Below are positions 1 through 8,658 of a DNA stretch of 59,956 nucleotides, piece after piece. Origin of the DNA: Xanthobacter oligotrophicus (lineage in GTDB: Bacteria > Pseudomonadota > Alphaproteobacteria > Rhizobiales > Xanthobacteraceae); the NCBI RefSeq assembly GCF_008364685.1, contig NZ_VTTL01000017.1, positions 1 to 59,956 of the forward strand. Reading direction: 5' to 3'. The position numbers and the translations under genes are program-made. The notes beneath the pieces are model-generated. The model saw only the letters and a list, made by a program, of their open reading frames with translations, was not told where the DNA came from and did not search any database. The number at the start of each line of letters is the position of its first letter. Within the stretch, counting starts at the first letter, position 1.

Positions 1-135
1 GAGAACGCCGCGCAGACCTACGGCGTGGACACGCGGGAAATCCTGTCCGAACTCGGCCGCCGCCGCATGGTGGGCGGCCAGGAGGACATGATCGTCGATG
101 TGGCGCTGGATATGCGGGCGGGCGCCGGGCAATGA
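1..135 (+). CDS. C-terminal end of a 4-hydroxy-2-oxovalerate aldolase-like enzyme (partial)
   Basis: Only the last 44 codons lie in the window; the 5' part is off the left edge. The residues [21 protein letters not shown] and the following IVDVAL match, from memory, the C-terminal communication region of DmpG/HMG-CoA-lyase-like aldolases. These enzymes cleave 4-hydroxy-2-oxo acids to pyruvate and an aldehyde. The stop codon overlaps the next start as ATGA, so the two genes are probably translationally coupled. The family call rests on a short tail; another HMGL-like aldolase or isopropylmalate-synthase-like enzyme cannot be excluded. Confidence 0.55.
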   Translation, partial: ENAAQTYGVDTREILSELGRRRMVGGQEDMIVDVALDMRAGAGQ

Positions 136-1133
136 CCGGCGCCGTAGACATTCACGCCCACGTGGTGCCGGCCGATTTTCCCCGCTATGCCGGCCGGCAC
201 GCGGATCACGCCTGGCCGTCCATGTGCCCCGTGGGGTGCGGTCACCGGCACATCATGATCCGCGGCAACGTCTTCCGCACGGTGTCGGAAGCCTCCTGGG
301 ACGCGGCGCGGCGGATCGCCGACATGGACGCCGCCGGCATCGCGGTGCAGGCGCTGTCCCCCATGCCGGAACTGTTGTCCTACTGGTTCGAGGCGGATGA
401 CGCGGTGGCTATGGCCGAGGTGGTCAACGGCTCCATCGCCGATATGGTGGACGCCCGGCCCGGTCGTTTTGTCGGGCTCGGCATGGTGCCGCTTCAGGCG
501 CCGGATCGCGCCGTGGAGGTTCTGCAAGCCCTGATGCGCGATGGCCGCTTTCGAGGCATCGAGATCGGCACGAACGTGAACGGCGTTCCCATCGGCGACG
601 CACGCTTCGCGCCGCTCTTCGCCGAGGCGGAGCGCCTCGGGGCGGCGGTGTTCGTCCATGCGCTTCATCCGGTGGGCGACGAGCGGCTGGTGGGACCGGC
701 CCTGCTCAAGGCCGTCGTCTCCTTTCCCTGCGAGACGGCCTTCGCGGTGGCGAGCCTGATGACGGGAGGCATCCTCTCGCGTCACCCCCGGCTGAAGATC
801 GCCTTCAGCCACGGCGGCGGCGCATTCGCCTCCCTCCTTCCGCGCCTGCAATACGGCTGGGAGACCCTGAAGCCCATCGGCGCGCTGATGGCGGAGGCGC
901 CGAGAGAGATCGCGCGGCGGCTCTATTTTGACACCCTGGTCTATGACGCGCCGACGCTGCGCCATCTCGCCGAGGTGTTCGGCCCGGACCGCCTGCTCAT
1001 CGGTACTGACCACCCCTTCGACATCCAGGATTGCGATCCCCTTGGCAGCCTCGCCGCAGCGGGCTTTTCCGATGAGGTCCGCGATCTCGTCACGCGCCGG
1101 AACCCGGCCCGCTTCCTCGGGACCGACGCGTGA
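132..1133 (+). CDS. Amidohydrolase family protein, ACMSD-like decarboxylase/hydrolase
   Basis: The 333-residue protein opens with the metal-binding HAH motif (H8, H10). It also has HALHP near residue 175, FSHGGG near 225 and GTDHPFD near 290, the metal and active-site landmarks of the amidohydrolase_2 family. That family includes 2-amino-3-carboxymuconate-6-semialdehyde decarboxylase and gamma-resorcylate decarboxylase. Length fits the family. The start ATG overlaps the upstream aldolase stop (ATGA) and the CoA ligase follows 36 bp downstream, so this is one catabolic transcript. A decarboxylase or hydrolase of a muconate- or resorcylate-like intermediate is the best guess; the substrate cannot be read from sequence. 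Confidence 0.8.
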   Translation: MTGAVDIHAHVVPADFPRYAGRHADHAWPSMCPVGCGHRHIMIRGNVFRTVSEASWDAARRIADMDAAGIAVQALSPMPELLSYWFEADDAVAMAEVVNGSIADMVDARPGRFVGLGMVPLQAPDRAVEVLQALMRDGRFRGIEIGTNVNGVPIGDARFAPLFAEAERLGAAVFVHALHPVGDERLVGPALLKAVVSFPCETAFAVASLMTGGILSRHPRLKIAFSHGGGAFASLLPRLQYGWETLKPIGALMAEAPREIARRLYFDTLVYDAPTLRHLAEVFGPDRLLIGTDHPFDIQDCDPLGSLAAAGFSDEVRDLVTRRNPARFLGTDA

Positions 1134-1169
1134 TCCGTCCAGCATAGAAGAACCACAGAGGGACGCCCC

Positions 1170-3077
1170 ATGGACAGCCGATACCAAGAGGTCTATGCGC
1201 GCTGGCGCGCCTGGCCGGAAGCCTTTTGGCGGGAGGCGAGCGGGGAGGTGGCCTGGATCAAGCCGCCTCGGACCATTTTCGATCCCGCCTCTGGTGTCTA
1301 CGGGACGTGGTTTCCGGACGCGACCTGCAACACCTGCTTCAATGCCCTCGACCGGCATGTGGAGGCCGGGCGCGGCGATCAGGTGGCGCTGATCTATGAC
1401 AGTCCGCTGACCGGGCAGGTCCGACGCTTCACTTACGCGCAGATGCAAGACGAGGTCGCGGTACTGGGCGCCGTCCTTGAAGATCTTGGCATCGGTGCTG
1501 GCGATCGCGTGGTGATCTACATGCCGATGGTCCCGGAAGCCGTGTTCGCCATGCTGGCCTGCGCACGTATCGGCGCGGTGCATTCCGTGGTGTTCGGCGG
1601 ATTTGCCGCTCATGAGCTTGCCAAGCGTATCGACGACGCGACGCCCCGGGCCGTTCTTACGGCCTCCTGCGGTATCGAGCCAGGGCGCATCGTCCCGTAC
1701 AAGCCGCTGCTGGATGCCGCCATCGGTCTGGCTGCAGCAAAGCCGGACACCGTCCTGCTCCTGCAGCGCGAGCAGAGTCCGGCGGACATGAATGCCTCTC
1801 GGGATCATGACTGGGTCGAGGCGGTCGCCAAGGCGCGGACCGCCGGCCGGCGCGCGCCGTGCGTCGAGCGGCGCGCGAGCGACCCGCTCTACATCCTCTA
1901 CACTTCCGGGACCACGGGCGTTCCCAAGGGCGTGGTGCGGGACAATGGCGGGCACCTGGTGGCGCTCCACTGGACCATGCGCAACATCTACGGGATCGCA
2001 CCCGGCGAAGTCTTCTGGGCTGCCTCGGACATCGGCTGGGCGGTGGGGCACAGCTACATCACCTATGCCCCGCTGTTCCATGGCGCGACGGCCCTGCTCT
2101 ATGAGGGAAAGCCCGTGGGAACGCCGGATCCCGGCGCCTTCTGGCGGGTGATCGCCGAGCACAAGGTGGTGAGCCTTTTCACCGCGCCCACGGCTTTGCG
2201 CGCCATCAAGAAGGAGGACCCGTCCGGAGCGCATCTGAAACACCACGACATCTCCAGCCTCAGATCCCTGTTCCTTGCCGGTGAGCGGGCCGACCCGGAC
2301 ACGGTCCAGTGGGCCGAGCAGATGCTCAAGGTGCCGGTGATTGATCATTGGTGGCAGACGGAAACCGGCTGGCCCATCGCTGCAAATCCCATTGGCCTTG
2401 GAATACTGCCGGTGAAACACGGTTCACCCACAGTCCCCATGCCCGGCTATGACGTGCTGGTGGTGGACGACACGCACCAGCCGGTAGGGCCGGACGTGAT
2501 GGGCTCCATCATCATCCGGTTGCCGCTTCCGCCCGGAAATCTCCCCACCCTGTGGGGGCATGACGATCGAATGAGGACGAGCTATCTCGAAGACTTTCCT
2601 GGGTTCTATTCGACGTCGGACGCGGGCTTCAGGGACGAGGACGGCTATCTCTACATCATGGGTCGCACCGACGACATCATCAACGTTGCCGGCCATCGCC
2701 TCTCCACGGGCGGGATGGAGGAGGTCGTCGCCTCCCATCCAGCGGTCGCGGAATGCGCGGTCGTGGGGGTGAAGGACAGCCTGAAGGGCGAGGTGCCGTG
2801 CGGCTTCGTTGTTCTAAAGGCAGGTGTCGACCGCCTGCACGAGGAGATCGAGCGGGAGGTGCTCGGTCTGGTCCGGGAGAAAATCGGCCCAGTGGCGGCT
2901 TTCAAGATCGCGATCGTGGTGCCGCGCCTGCCCAAGACCCGTTCGGGTAAGATCCTGCGGCGCTCCATCAAATCCATCGTTGACGATGGGCAATGGAGCA
3001 TCCCCGCGACTATCGACGACCCCGCGATTCTGGACGAGATCGCAGGTCTCGTTCGTCCGAGGCTGTCAGGATCCTGA
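1170..3077 (+). CDS. Propionyl-CoA/acyl-CoA synthetase (PrpE-like, AMP-forming)
   Basis: The 635-residue enzyme belongs to the ANL superfamily and would convert a short carboxylate, ATP and CoA to acyl-CoA, AMP and PPi. The N-terminal ACAS extension (residues 5-60) is present. The ATP-binding motif YTSGTTGVPKGVV lies near 245-257, WWQTETGWP near 395 and the C-terminal PKTRSGKILRR, with the adenylating lysine, near 590-600. The VVRDNGGH stretch after the P-loop is typical of PrpE rather than Acs. The gene lies last in the run with the aldolase and amidohydrolase and probably activates the acid they release. Propionate is the usual PrpE substrate, but a related small acid is possible. Confidence 0.85.
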   Translation: MDSRYQEVYARWRAWPEAFWREASGEVAWIKPPRTIFDPASGVYGTWFPDATCNTCFNALDRHVEAGRGDQVALIYDSPLTGQVRRFTYAQMQDEVAVLGAVLEDLGIGAGDRVVIYMPMVPEAVFAMLACARIGAVHSVVFGGFAAHELAKRIDDATPRAVLTASCGIEPGRIVPYKPLLDAAIGLAAAKPDTVLLLQREQSPADMNASRDHDWVEAVAKARTAGRRAPCVERRASDPLYILYTSGTTGVPKGVVRDNGGHLVALHWTMRNIYGIAPGEVFWAASDIGWAVGHSYITYAPLFHGATALLYEGKPVGTPDPGAFWRVIAEHKVVSLFTAPTALRAIKKEDPSGAHLKHHDISSLRSLFLAGERADPDTVQWAEQMLKVPVIDHWWQTETGWPIAANPIGLGILPVKHGSPTVPMPGYDVLVVDDTHQPVGPDVMGSIIIRLPLPPGNLPTLWGHDDRMRTSYLEDFPGFYSTSDAGFRDEDGYLYIMGRTDDIINVAGHRLSTGGMEEVVASHPAVAECAVVGVKDSLKGEVPCGFVVLKAGVDRLHEEIEREVLGLVREKIGPVAAFKIAIVVPRLPKTRSGKILRRSIKSIVDDGQWSIPATIDDPAILDEIAGLVRPRLSGS

Positions 3078-3332
3078 ACCGCTCTGTCGGGTGTCGCGCG
3101 GCCGCAGGCGACGAGCATCGCGGAACTGCCTGCCCATCCTGTCTATCTTCGGAGGGCGAGAGAGCTGGGTCAGAGTGTCATTCATGAGGCTGGCGTCGTC
3201 GCCAGAAGGAAGGGCCTCCTGCGGGTGCTGCCACCTTGGTGGTTGGAGAGATCGGCGGGGGGAGTTCCTTATGATTGAATGACGGCCGGTCGCAATGCAG
3301 TCTTGAGCAATGAAACATCTTGCAAGGTCTAA
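3078..3332. other. Intergenic stretch, possible old IS remnant
   Basis: No convincing gene is visible between the ligase stop and the MITE. The base composition is mixed and no frame has good coding character. Given the insertion scars immediately to the right it may be decayed insertion-sequence DNA, but I cannot name the family. Confidence 0.3.
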
Positions 3333-3545
3333 GAGCCTGTTTGGGAATTCAAAAAGGGCATAACCGCAATCCCGACCGTCATGCCCGGGCCTGTCCCGGG
3401 TATCCACGCCGAACCGCTTGAGGCAGCGTGCGAAAATTGCTCCCAGCCTCCCTGCGTGGATGGCCGGGACAAGCCCGGCCATGACGGTAATAATGCGCCT
3501 TCGAGGGCTGCAAGCGCCTATCTGAGTGAATTTCCAAACAGGCTC
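3333..3545. mobile_element. 213-bp MITE-like element with IS5-type ends
   Basis: The element is bounded by 19-bp terminal inverted repeats, GAGCCTGTTTGGGAATTCA at 3333-3351 and its inverse at 3527-3545 with one mismatch. It is flanked by direct TAA trinucleotides at 3330-3332 and 3546-3548. Short TNA target duplications are characteristic of several IS5 subgroups. It carries no transposase. Inside sits a second long palindrome, 3377-3408 against 3455-3486, 28 of 32 positions pairing, of the CGTCATGCCCGGG...TCCACG type dispersed in many rhizobial genomes. An IS5-family transposase remnant follows immediately. Confidence 0.7.
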
Positions 3546-3548
3546 TAA

Positions 3549-3759
3549 GCGACGTAGCGATGCGGCCGTTCTGGTTTTGACCGGGTTAATCAGGCGCTAT
3601 ACGAGCATGGCATGTGGCGGCTACCGGGATCGAAATGCCATTGAGCGCATGTTCCGCCGCCTGAAGGACTTCCGACGGATCGCCACCCGCTACGACCGCC
3701 TCGCCGTCACCTTCCTCGCCGCCGTCTGCATCGCGGCCACCGTCAGCGATTGGTTATGA
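3549..3759 (+). pseudogene. IS5-family transposase, C-terminal remnant
   Basis: The frame encodes the tail of a DDE transposase. YRDRNAIERMFRRLKDFRR followed by ATRYDRLAVTFLAAVCIAA is the standard IS5 C-terminal signature, with the catalytic glutamate in NAIERMF. The N-terminal two thirds, including both aspartates, are absent. The preceding residues read through from the MITE and are not transposase-like. It is a dead fragment, probably left by an older insertion and then hit by, or adjoining, the MITE. Confidence 0.8.
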
Positions 3760-3769
3760 GCTTTGGGTC

Positions 3770-4546
3770 CTAGATCCCTCGACAATTTTTATGATCCGCA
3801 CCCAGCTCTTGGATGATCTGCTTCCTGTGCGCCTGCAGATGGCGAATGACATCGTCCCTCACGAGGTGAAGCCGTGAAGTGGGAACGGGGATGGAGATCG
3901 AGTAGACACCGCCCGCGGCATCGCGGAAACCGATGCCCACGGCGCTGATCCCGACGGTGTGTTCTTCGTGGTTGAAGCCGATGCCGGTACGTCGCACCTC
4001 GGCGATTTCTGTGAGAACGGCGTTCAGTCGCTTCGTGCCGGGAAGTTCCTTTTGGACAAGGGCCCGTGCACGCTCAGGTTCGAGCAGGGCGAGGCAGCAT
4101 TTGCCATTGGCCGTGTTGGTCAGCGGGAAGATATCCCCCACCGCCGAGACCGCGCGCAACCGGTGCGTTCCCGTCACCTGGTCGAGGAAGAGCACCTCAC
4201 TCCCGCGCAGCACGGAAAAGTCCACAGTCTCGCCCGTGGCCTGGGAGAGCGCGACGATGTGGGGACGAACCAGCTCGACGATGTCGATCTTTCCCGAGCG
4301 GGAGAGCGCGTGGATCTCTGGCCCGAGACGGTAGCCGCCCTCCGGACCCGCGGAGATCACAAGATCCTCCTCCAGAAGCGCGTTGACGATCCTCTGCACC
4401 GTCGAGCGCGGCAGGCCCACCCGTCCCGCGATCTGTGCAAGGCTGAGCCCTGAGCGCACGTTCTTCAGCGATCGCAGGATGGCCGCCGCCCTTGCGATCA
4501 CCTGGATCCTGCCCCCTTCGCGGATGGCCGCTCCATCCTTCGACAT
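3770..4546 (-). CDS. IclR-family transcriptional regulator
   Basis: The protein has 258 residues from the chosen start. An N-terminal winged helix-turn-helix (about 18-75, ending SLAQIAGRVGLPRSTVQRIV) is followed by an IclR effector domain (RPHIVALSQATGETVDFSVL, TGIGFNHEEHTVGISAVG). The ATG at 4546 is preferred because AGGGGAG lies 7 nt upstream. The frame is open to an ATG at 4585, but that codon lies inside a 25-bp palindrome that looks like the operator. The gene is divergent from the cyclase-BKACE-ABC block at 4682, the expected place for its regulator. The effector is unknown. Confidence 0.9.
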   Translation of the reverse strand: MSKDGAAIREGGRIQVIARAAAILRSLKNVRSGLSLAQIAGRVGLPRSTVQRIVNALLEEDLVISAGPEGGYRLGPEIHALSRSGKIDIVELVRPHIVALSQATGETVDFSVLRGSEVLFLDQVTGTHRLRAVSAVGDIFPLTNTANGKCCLALLEPERARALVQKELPGTKRLNAVLTEIAEVRRTGIGFNHEEHTVGISAVGIGFRDAAGGVYSISIPVPTSRLHLVRDDVIRHLQAHRKQIIQELGADHKNCRGI

Positions 4547-4560
4547 CTCCCACTCCCCTA

Positions 4561-4585
4561 ATGTGTATCGTATTACAATACACAT
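4561..4585. promoter_or_regulatory. 25-bp near-perfect palindrome, candidate IclR operator
   Basis: ATGTGTATCGTA and its inverse TACAATACACAT are separated by a single T; 11 of 12 arm positions pair. It lies 15 bp upstream of the regulator's start and about 97 bp upstream of the divergent cyclase gene. A repressor bound here could control both directions. IclR-family regulators commonly bind such palindromes; that this regulator binds this site is inference. Confidence 0.6.
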
Positions 4586-4681
4586 GTATCATTCTGTTTG
4601 ACCACCCCCTTGGCGCGCCATATCCCGGAAGCAACGAAAAAGATCCGCCCTCGCCGAGGGTAAGACGCTGGGAGGCGTTGA

Positions 4682-5524
4682 ATGACTGTCACGATCCGTG
4701 GCATCGAGTTCCAGTCAAATCTCCATAACGACATGGGGCTCAAGTTCTATAATCTGTCGCACAGGTTTGGTTTCCAGTCGCCGAACTGGCCATATTTCCA
4801 GGATGTGCAGATCGACCGCATCCATTACATGGCGAAATCGGGCGTCCTGACGCAGCGCATCACCACCACGATGCACAACACGACCCATATCGACGCGCCG
4901 GCCCACGTTGTGGAAGGCACGCCCTTCATCGACGAGGTTCCCCTGCCGCATTTCTTCGGCACCGGCATTGTCATCTCGATACCGAAGAAGAAGTGGGAGC
5001 CTATCACCTACGAGGATCTTGAGAAGGCGGCCGGAGCGCATGTGCGGCCGGGTGACGTGGTCATCGTCAATACCGGTTGGCACAAGCTGTACGACGACAA
5101 CGCCGAGTATTTCTGCTACGCGCCCGGCTTTGTCGCCTCGGCCGGCGACTGGTTCGTCGAGAAGAAGGTGAAGGTGGTCGGCCACGATACGCAGGCCAAC
5201 GACCATCCGCTGGCCACCGCCATCGGTCCCCACCGCAACGGGCCCCTGCATCCCCACCTCGCCGAGGAATACAAGGCATGGTCCGGCGGCCGGGACTGGA
5301 AGGAGGACCACCCCGAGTGGGAGCCGGTCCACCGCAAGCTCTTCACCAACGGCATTCTCGGCATCGAGAACGTCGGTGGCGACCTCGATGCCGTCACCGG
5401 GAAGCGCGTGACCTTCGCCTTCTTCCCCTGGAACTGGGATCGCGGCGACGGCTGCATCATCCGCCTCGTGGCCATCGAGGACCCGCAGCAGACCTACCGC
5501 ATCGAGGCCGGAGCGCCCCTGTAA
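4682..5524 (+). CDS. Cyclase family protein (kynurenine formamidase-like hydrolase)
   Basis: The 280-residue protein carries the metal-binding HxDxxxH motif of the cyclase/formamidase family as HIDAPAH near residues 69-75. GDVVIVNTGWHKLYDD, another conserved block, lies around 120-135. Members hydrolyse formamides, lactones or cyclic amides with a bound divalent metal. It is the first gene of the block divergent from the IclR regulator and is followed by a dehydrogenase and a beta-keto acid cleavage enzyme. It may open a ring or lactone to give the free hydroxy acid. A second, distant family member occurs at 17417-18256. Confidence 0.8.
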   Translation: MTVTIRGIEFQSNLHNDMGLKFYNLSHRFGFQSPNWPYFQDVQIDRIHYMAKSGVLTQRITTTMHNTTHIDAPAHVVEGTPFIDEVPLPHFFGTGIVISIPKKKWEPITYEDLEKAAGAHVRPGDVVIVNTGWHKLYDDNAEYFCYAPGFVASAGDWFVEKKVKVVGHDTQANDHPLATAIGPHRNGPLHPHLAEEYKAWSGGRDWKEDHPEWEPVHRKLFTNGILGIENVGGDLDAVTGKRVTFAFFPWNWDRGDGCIIRLVAIEDPQQTYRIEAGAPL

Positions 5525-5602
5525 GGACCAACCCGACCTGACCTGTTCCGGCATCCGGCCGGGACAGGTCGCACCCTGTGCCGGACGCAGGAGGAGAAGG
5601 GC

Positions 5603-6529
5603 ATGACCGCACATCCAATCACAGCCGTCGTCGGCGCCGGGCTCATGGGCCACGGCATCGCGCAGGTGTTCGCAACGCGGGGGCACCAGGTCCGCGTCTT
5701 CGACCCGATGCCCGAGGCGTTGGCGTCTCTGCGCTCGCGCATCGATGCCAACCTCTCTGCGCTCGGTCAGGATCCCGGCGCCGCGCGGCGGGTTCTGCCT
5801 TGCCAGAAACTCGCGGACGCCGTGGCCGGTGTGGGCCTCGTCATCGAGGCGGCGACCGAGAACCTCAACGCTAAGCGCGCCTTGTTCGCCAAGATCGAAG
5901 CCAGTGCTCCGGCCGATGCCATCCTGGCGACGAACACTTCGGTTATCCCCATCGGCAGCATCATGGCCGGCCTCGCGCGGCCGGAGCGGGCCCTCGGCAC
6001 CCATTGGTGGAACCCGCCTTACCTCGTCCCGCTGGTCGAGGTGATCGGGACGGACCGCACGGCGCCGGACGTCGTCTCGCGCACCATGGACATCCTCGCG
6101 GCTGCCGGAAAGACGCCGGTTCATGTGCGCCGGGACGTGGCCGGCTTCATCGGGAACCGGCTGCAGCATGCGCTGTGGCGCGAGGCCATCTCCCTCGTGG
6201 AAGAGGGCGTCTGCGATGCCGAGACGGTGGATACGGTGGTCAAGGCCAGCTTTGGGCTGCGCCTGGCGGTGCTGGGGCCGCTGGAGAATGCGGACCTCGT
6301 GGGCACCGACCTCACCCTCGCCATCCACGAAACGATCATTCCCGCGCTCAATTGCGAAGCCGGCCCCTCGGCCTATCTGCGCGATCTGGTCGCTCAGGGG
6401 AGGCTCGGCATGAGGTCGGGAGAAGGGTTTCGTCATTGGCCGCCGCAGGCCGCCGATCAGGTGCGCGCTGCGCTCGTACGGCACCTGAAGGATGCGGTGC
6501 GCAAGTCCGGACAGGGAGAAGATGCGTGA
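5603..6529 (+). CDS. 3-hydroxyacyl-CoA dehydrogenase family NAD-dependent dehydrogenase
   Basis: The 308-residue protein has an N-terminal Rossmann fold with GAGLMG at residues 11-16. The catalytic histidine region THWWNPPYLVPLVEVI lies near 133-148, and the C-terminal HCDH helical domain (DVAGFIGNRLQHALWREAI) is complete. A good RBS (GGAGGAGAAGG) precedes the ATG. Family members oxidise 3-hydroxyacyl-CoAs or free beta-hydroxy acids such as L-gulonate and carnitine. The next gene encodes a BKACE and overlaps the stop codon as GTGA. This arrangement resembles dehydrogenase/cleavage pairs that act on non-CoA beta-hydroxy acids. The exact substrate is unknown. Confidence 0.85.
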   Translation: MTAHPITAVVGAGLMGHGIAQVFATRGHQVRVFDPMPEALASLRSRIDANLSALGQDPGAARRVLPCQKLADAVAGVGLVIEAATENLNAKRALFAKIEASAPADAILATNTSVIPIGSIMAGLARPERALGTHWWNPPYLVPLVEVIGTDRTAPDVVSRTMDILAAAGKTPVHVRRDVAGFIGNRLQHALWREAISLVEEGVCDAETVDTVVKASFGLRLAVLGPLENADLVGTDLTLAIHETIIPALNCEAGPSAYLRDLVAQGRLGMRSGEGFRHWPPQAADQVRAALVRHLKDAVRKSGQGEDA

Positions 6530-7461
6530 AGCGGACCAGCAAGGTCATCATCACATGCGCCATCACCGGGGGCATCCACACCCCTACCATGTCGCCGGCC
6601 CTGCCGTTCACGCCGGAGGACATCGCGGCCCAGTCCATCGCCGCCGCGGAGGCCGGCGCGGCCATCCTGCACCTCCATGCCCGCGATCCGCAGGACGGTC
6701 GCCCGACGCCCGATCCCAAGGTCTTCATGCAGTTCCTGCCGGTGATCAAGCAGGCGACTGATGCGGTGCTGAACATCACGACCGGCGGCAGCCTGAATAT
6801 GAGCGTCGAGGATCGCCTCGCCGCCCCGCTGGTGGCGCGCCCGGAAATGTGCTCGCTCAACATGGGGTCCATGAACTTCGGCATCTACCCGCTGGCCGAC
6901 CGCTACAAGGAATGGCGCTTCGATTGGGAGGAGCCCTACCTGCGGAGCACCGATGACTTCATCTTCCGCAACACGTTCCGCGATATCGAGCGGATTCTGA
7001 AACGCCTGGGGGAGGAACACGGCACACGTTTCGAGCACGAGTGCTACGATGTCGGCCACCTCTACAACCTCGCCCATTTTGTGGACCGCGGCCTCGTCAA
7101 GCCGCCATTCTTCGTCCAGACCATATTCGGCATACTGGGCGGTATCGGTCCGGAGATGGACAATGTGCTGTTCATGAAGCGAACCGCGGACCGCCTTTTC
7201 GGTGACGACTATGTCTGGTCGGTGCTCGCCGCCGGCCGGCACCAGATTCCGGTCGCGACGCAGGCCGCCATGCTCGGCGGGAATGTACGGGTGGGGCTTG
7301 AGGACAGCCTCTTCATCGGTCGCGGACGGCTCGCCGCGAACAACGCCGAGCAAGTGAGGAAGATCCGCCGGATCCTGGAAGACCTTGGCCAGGAGATCGC
7401 GACGCCAAGCGACGCGCGGTCGATGCTCGCCCTGAAGGGAGGTGACCGGGTCGGTTTCTGA
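6526..7461 (+). CDS. Beta-keto acid cleavage enzyme (BKACE)
   Basis: Starting at GTG 6526, which overlaps the upstream stop, the protein has 311 residues, normal for the family. VIITCAITGG near the N-terminus and AAILHLHARD with zinc-binding H49 and H51 are diagnostic. The GNVRVGLEDSLFI block is also present near the C-terminus. BKACEs condense a beta-keto acid with acetyl-CoA and release acetoacetate plus a new CoA ester. With the upstream dehydrogenase this gives hydroxy acid to keto acid to acyl-CoA. The acyl substrate is set by pocket residues that I cannot interpret reliably here. Confidence 0.9.
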   Translation: MKRTSKVIITCAITGGIHTPTMSPALPFTPEDIAAQSIAAAEAGAAILHLHARDPQDGRPTPDPKVFMQFLPVIKQATDAVLNITTGGSLNMSVEDRLAAPLVARPEMCSLNMGSMNFGIYPLADRYKEWRFDWEEPYLRSTDDFIFRNTFRDIERILKRLGEEHGTRFEHECYDVGHLYNLAHFVDRGLVKPPFFVQTIFGILGGIGPEMDNVLFMKRTADRLFGDDYVWSVLAAGRHQIPVATQAAMLGGNVRVGLEDSLFIGRGRLAANNAEQVRKIRRILEDLGQEIATPSDARSMLALKGGDRVGF

Positions 7462-7496
7462 GGTGTCGAATAAACATAAAATCTGGGAGGAAGAAT

Positions 7497-8636
7497 ATGA
7501 CGCAATCAGTGTCGCGCCGGGCGCGCCTGGCCGTGCCCGCGCTAGTCCTCGCTCTTGCAGGTGCGGGCGGGGCTGTCGAGGCGGCGGAACCCATCCGCAT
7601 CGGCGCCATCCTGTCGACCACCGGGCCCGGCGCAGGAGCCGGCATCCCGCAGCGCAACGGCCTTCAGCTCGCCGCGAAGCTCGCCAACGAGAAGGGTGGC
7701 ATCAATGGCCGCCAGGTTCAGCTCATCATGGAGGATGACGGATCCAGCCCGGATGCCGCCGTCACCAAGGCGAACAACCTGATCTTCTCGCAGAAGGTGC
7801 AGGCCATCATCGGCCCGACGCTCACGGCCTCCACTCTTGCGGTCGGGGGTGTCGCCGATCCGGCCAAGATCCCTGTCATGGCCTTCACCGGCCTCGGCGT
7901 GCCCCTGGAGAAGACCAGGCGCTGCGTCTTCCACATGCTGCCCTCCCAGGACCTCAACGCCCGCGCTCTGCTCGAGGTCGCGACCAAGGGGCTGGGCGCG
8001 AAGAAGCTCGGCGTGCTGCACGATTCCGCCTACGGCAATATCGTGATGACGAAGCTGAAGGAGGTGAGCCCCGACTATCCGGTGGAGATCGCGGCGGTTG
8101 AGAAATGGGAAGTGGGCGCAACCGACGCCACGACGCAGGCCGCCAAGGTGAAGGCCGCCGCGCCCGACGCCGTCGCCATCATCGGGAATTCGGCGACGCC
8201 ATTCCGCAATGCCCGGCAGATCCGCCTGACCGCGCCGCTCCTGTCGGCCCTCGGCACCGCCACCTATGAGTATGTGAAGGCCATGGGCGACGCGGCAGAC
8301 AACATCGTCTTCGCCGAGTTCCTTGTGGCGGAGGATCCTCTTCCCGGCCAGGCCGTGTTCGTCGAGGCCTTCCGCAAGGAATACGGGGTGTTGCCTAAGA
8401 CCATGGAGGCGAGCGCCTGGGATGCCTTCAACGCGGTTGTGGCCGGCCTTGCCAAGGTCGGGCTGGATCTCCAGCCGGGAGCGCTGTGCGAGGCGATCCG
8501 CGGCCCCTTCGATGGCGCCATGGCCCGGTTCGACTTCTCGCAGGAGGACCTGACCGGCCTCACCTTGAAGAGCTACGTCTTCTCGAAGCTCGACAAAGGC
8601 AAGTTCGTCCGCCTGCCGTTCAAGGCTGGCTCCTGA
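7497..8636 (+). CDS. Liv-type ABC importer, periplasmic substrate-binding protein
   Basis: The 379-residue protein has a signal peptide (basic start, hydrophobic LAVPALVLALAGAGGAV, cleavage near 28-30). A type I periplasmic-binding fold follows: PIRIGAILSTTGPGAGAGIP, ANEKGGINGRQVQLIMEDDGS, and VQAIIGPTLTAST. A strong RBS (GGGAGGAAG) lies just upstream. It is the first transport gene of a five-gene importer (7497-12120), joined to the catabolic genes by a 35-bp gap. Such proteins bind amino acids but also many aromatic and aliphatic acids. The context favours a hydroxy or keto acid. Confidence 0.9.
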   Translation: MTQSVSRRARLAVPALVLALAGAGGAVEAAEPIRIGAILSTTGPGAGAGIPQRNGLQLAAKLANEKGGINGRQVQLIMEDDGSSPDAAVTKANNLIFSQKVQAIIGPTLTASTLAVGGVADPAKIPVMAFTGLGVPLEKTRRCVFHMLPSQDLNARALLEVATKGLGAKKLGVLHDSAYGNIVMTKLKEVSPDYPVEIAAVEKWEVGATDATTQAAKVKAAAPDAVAIIGNSATPFRNARQIRLTAPLLSALGTATYEYVKAMGDAADNIVFAEFLVAEDPLPGQAVFVEAFRKEYGVLPKTMEASAWDAFNAVVAGLAKVGLDLQPGALCEAIRGPFDGAMARFDFSQEDLTGLTLKSYVFSKLDKGKFVRLPFKAGS

Positions 8637-8658
8637 ACCCAAACACGGGGGACGTCCC

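Noticed and set aside
18-2420. An 800-codon minus-strand frame across the amidohydrolase and ligase genes
   Set aside because: Its composition (His/Arg/Gly-rich) is that of an antisense shadow; both sense genes have full family motifs.
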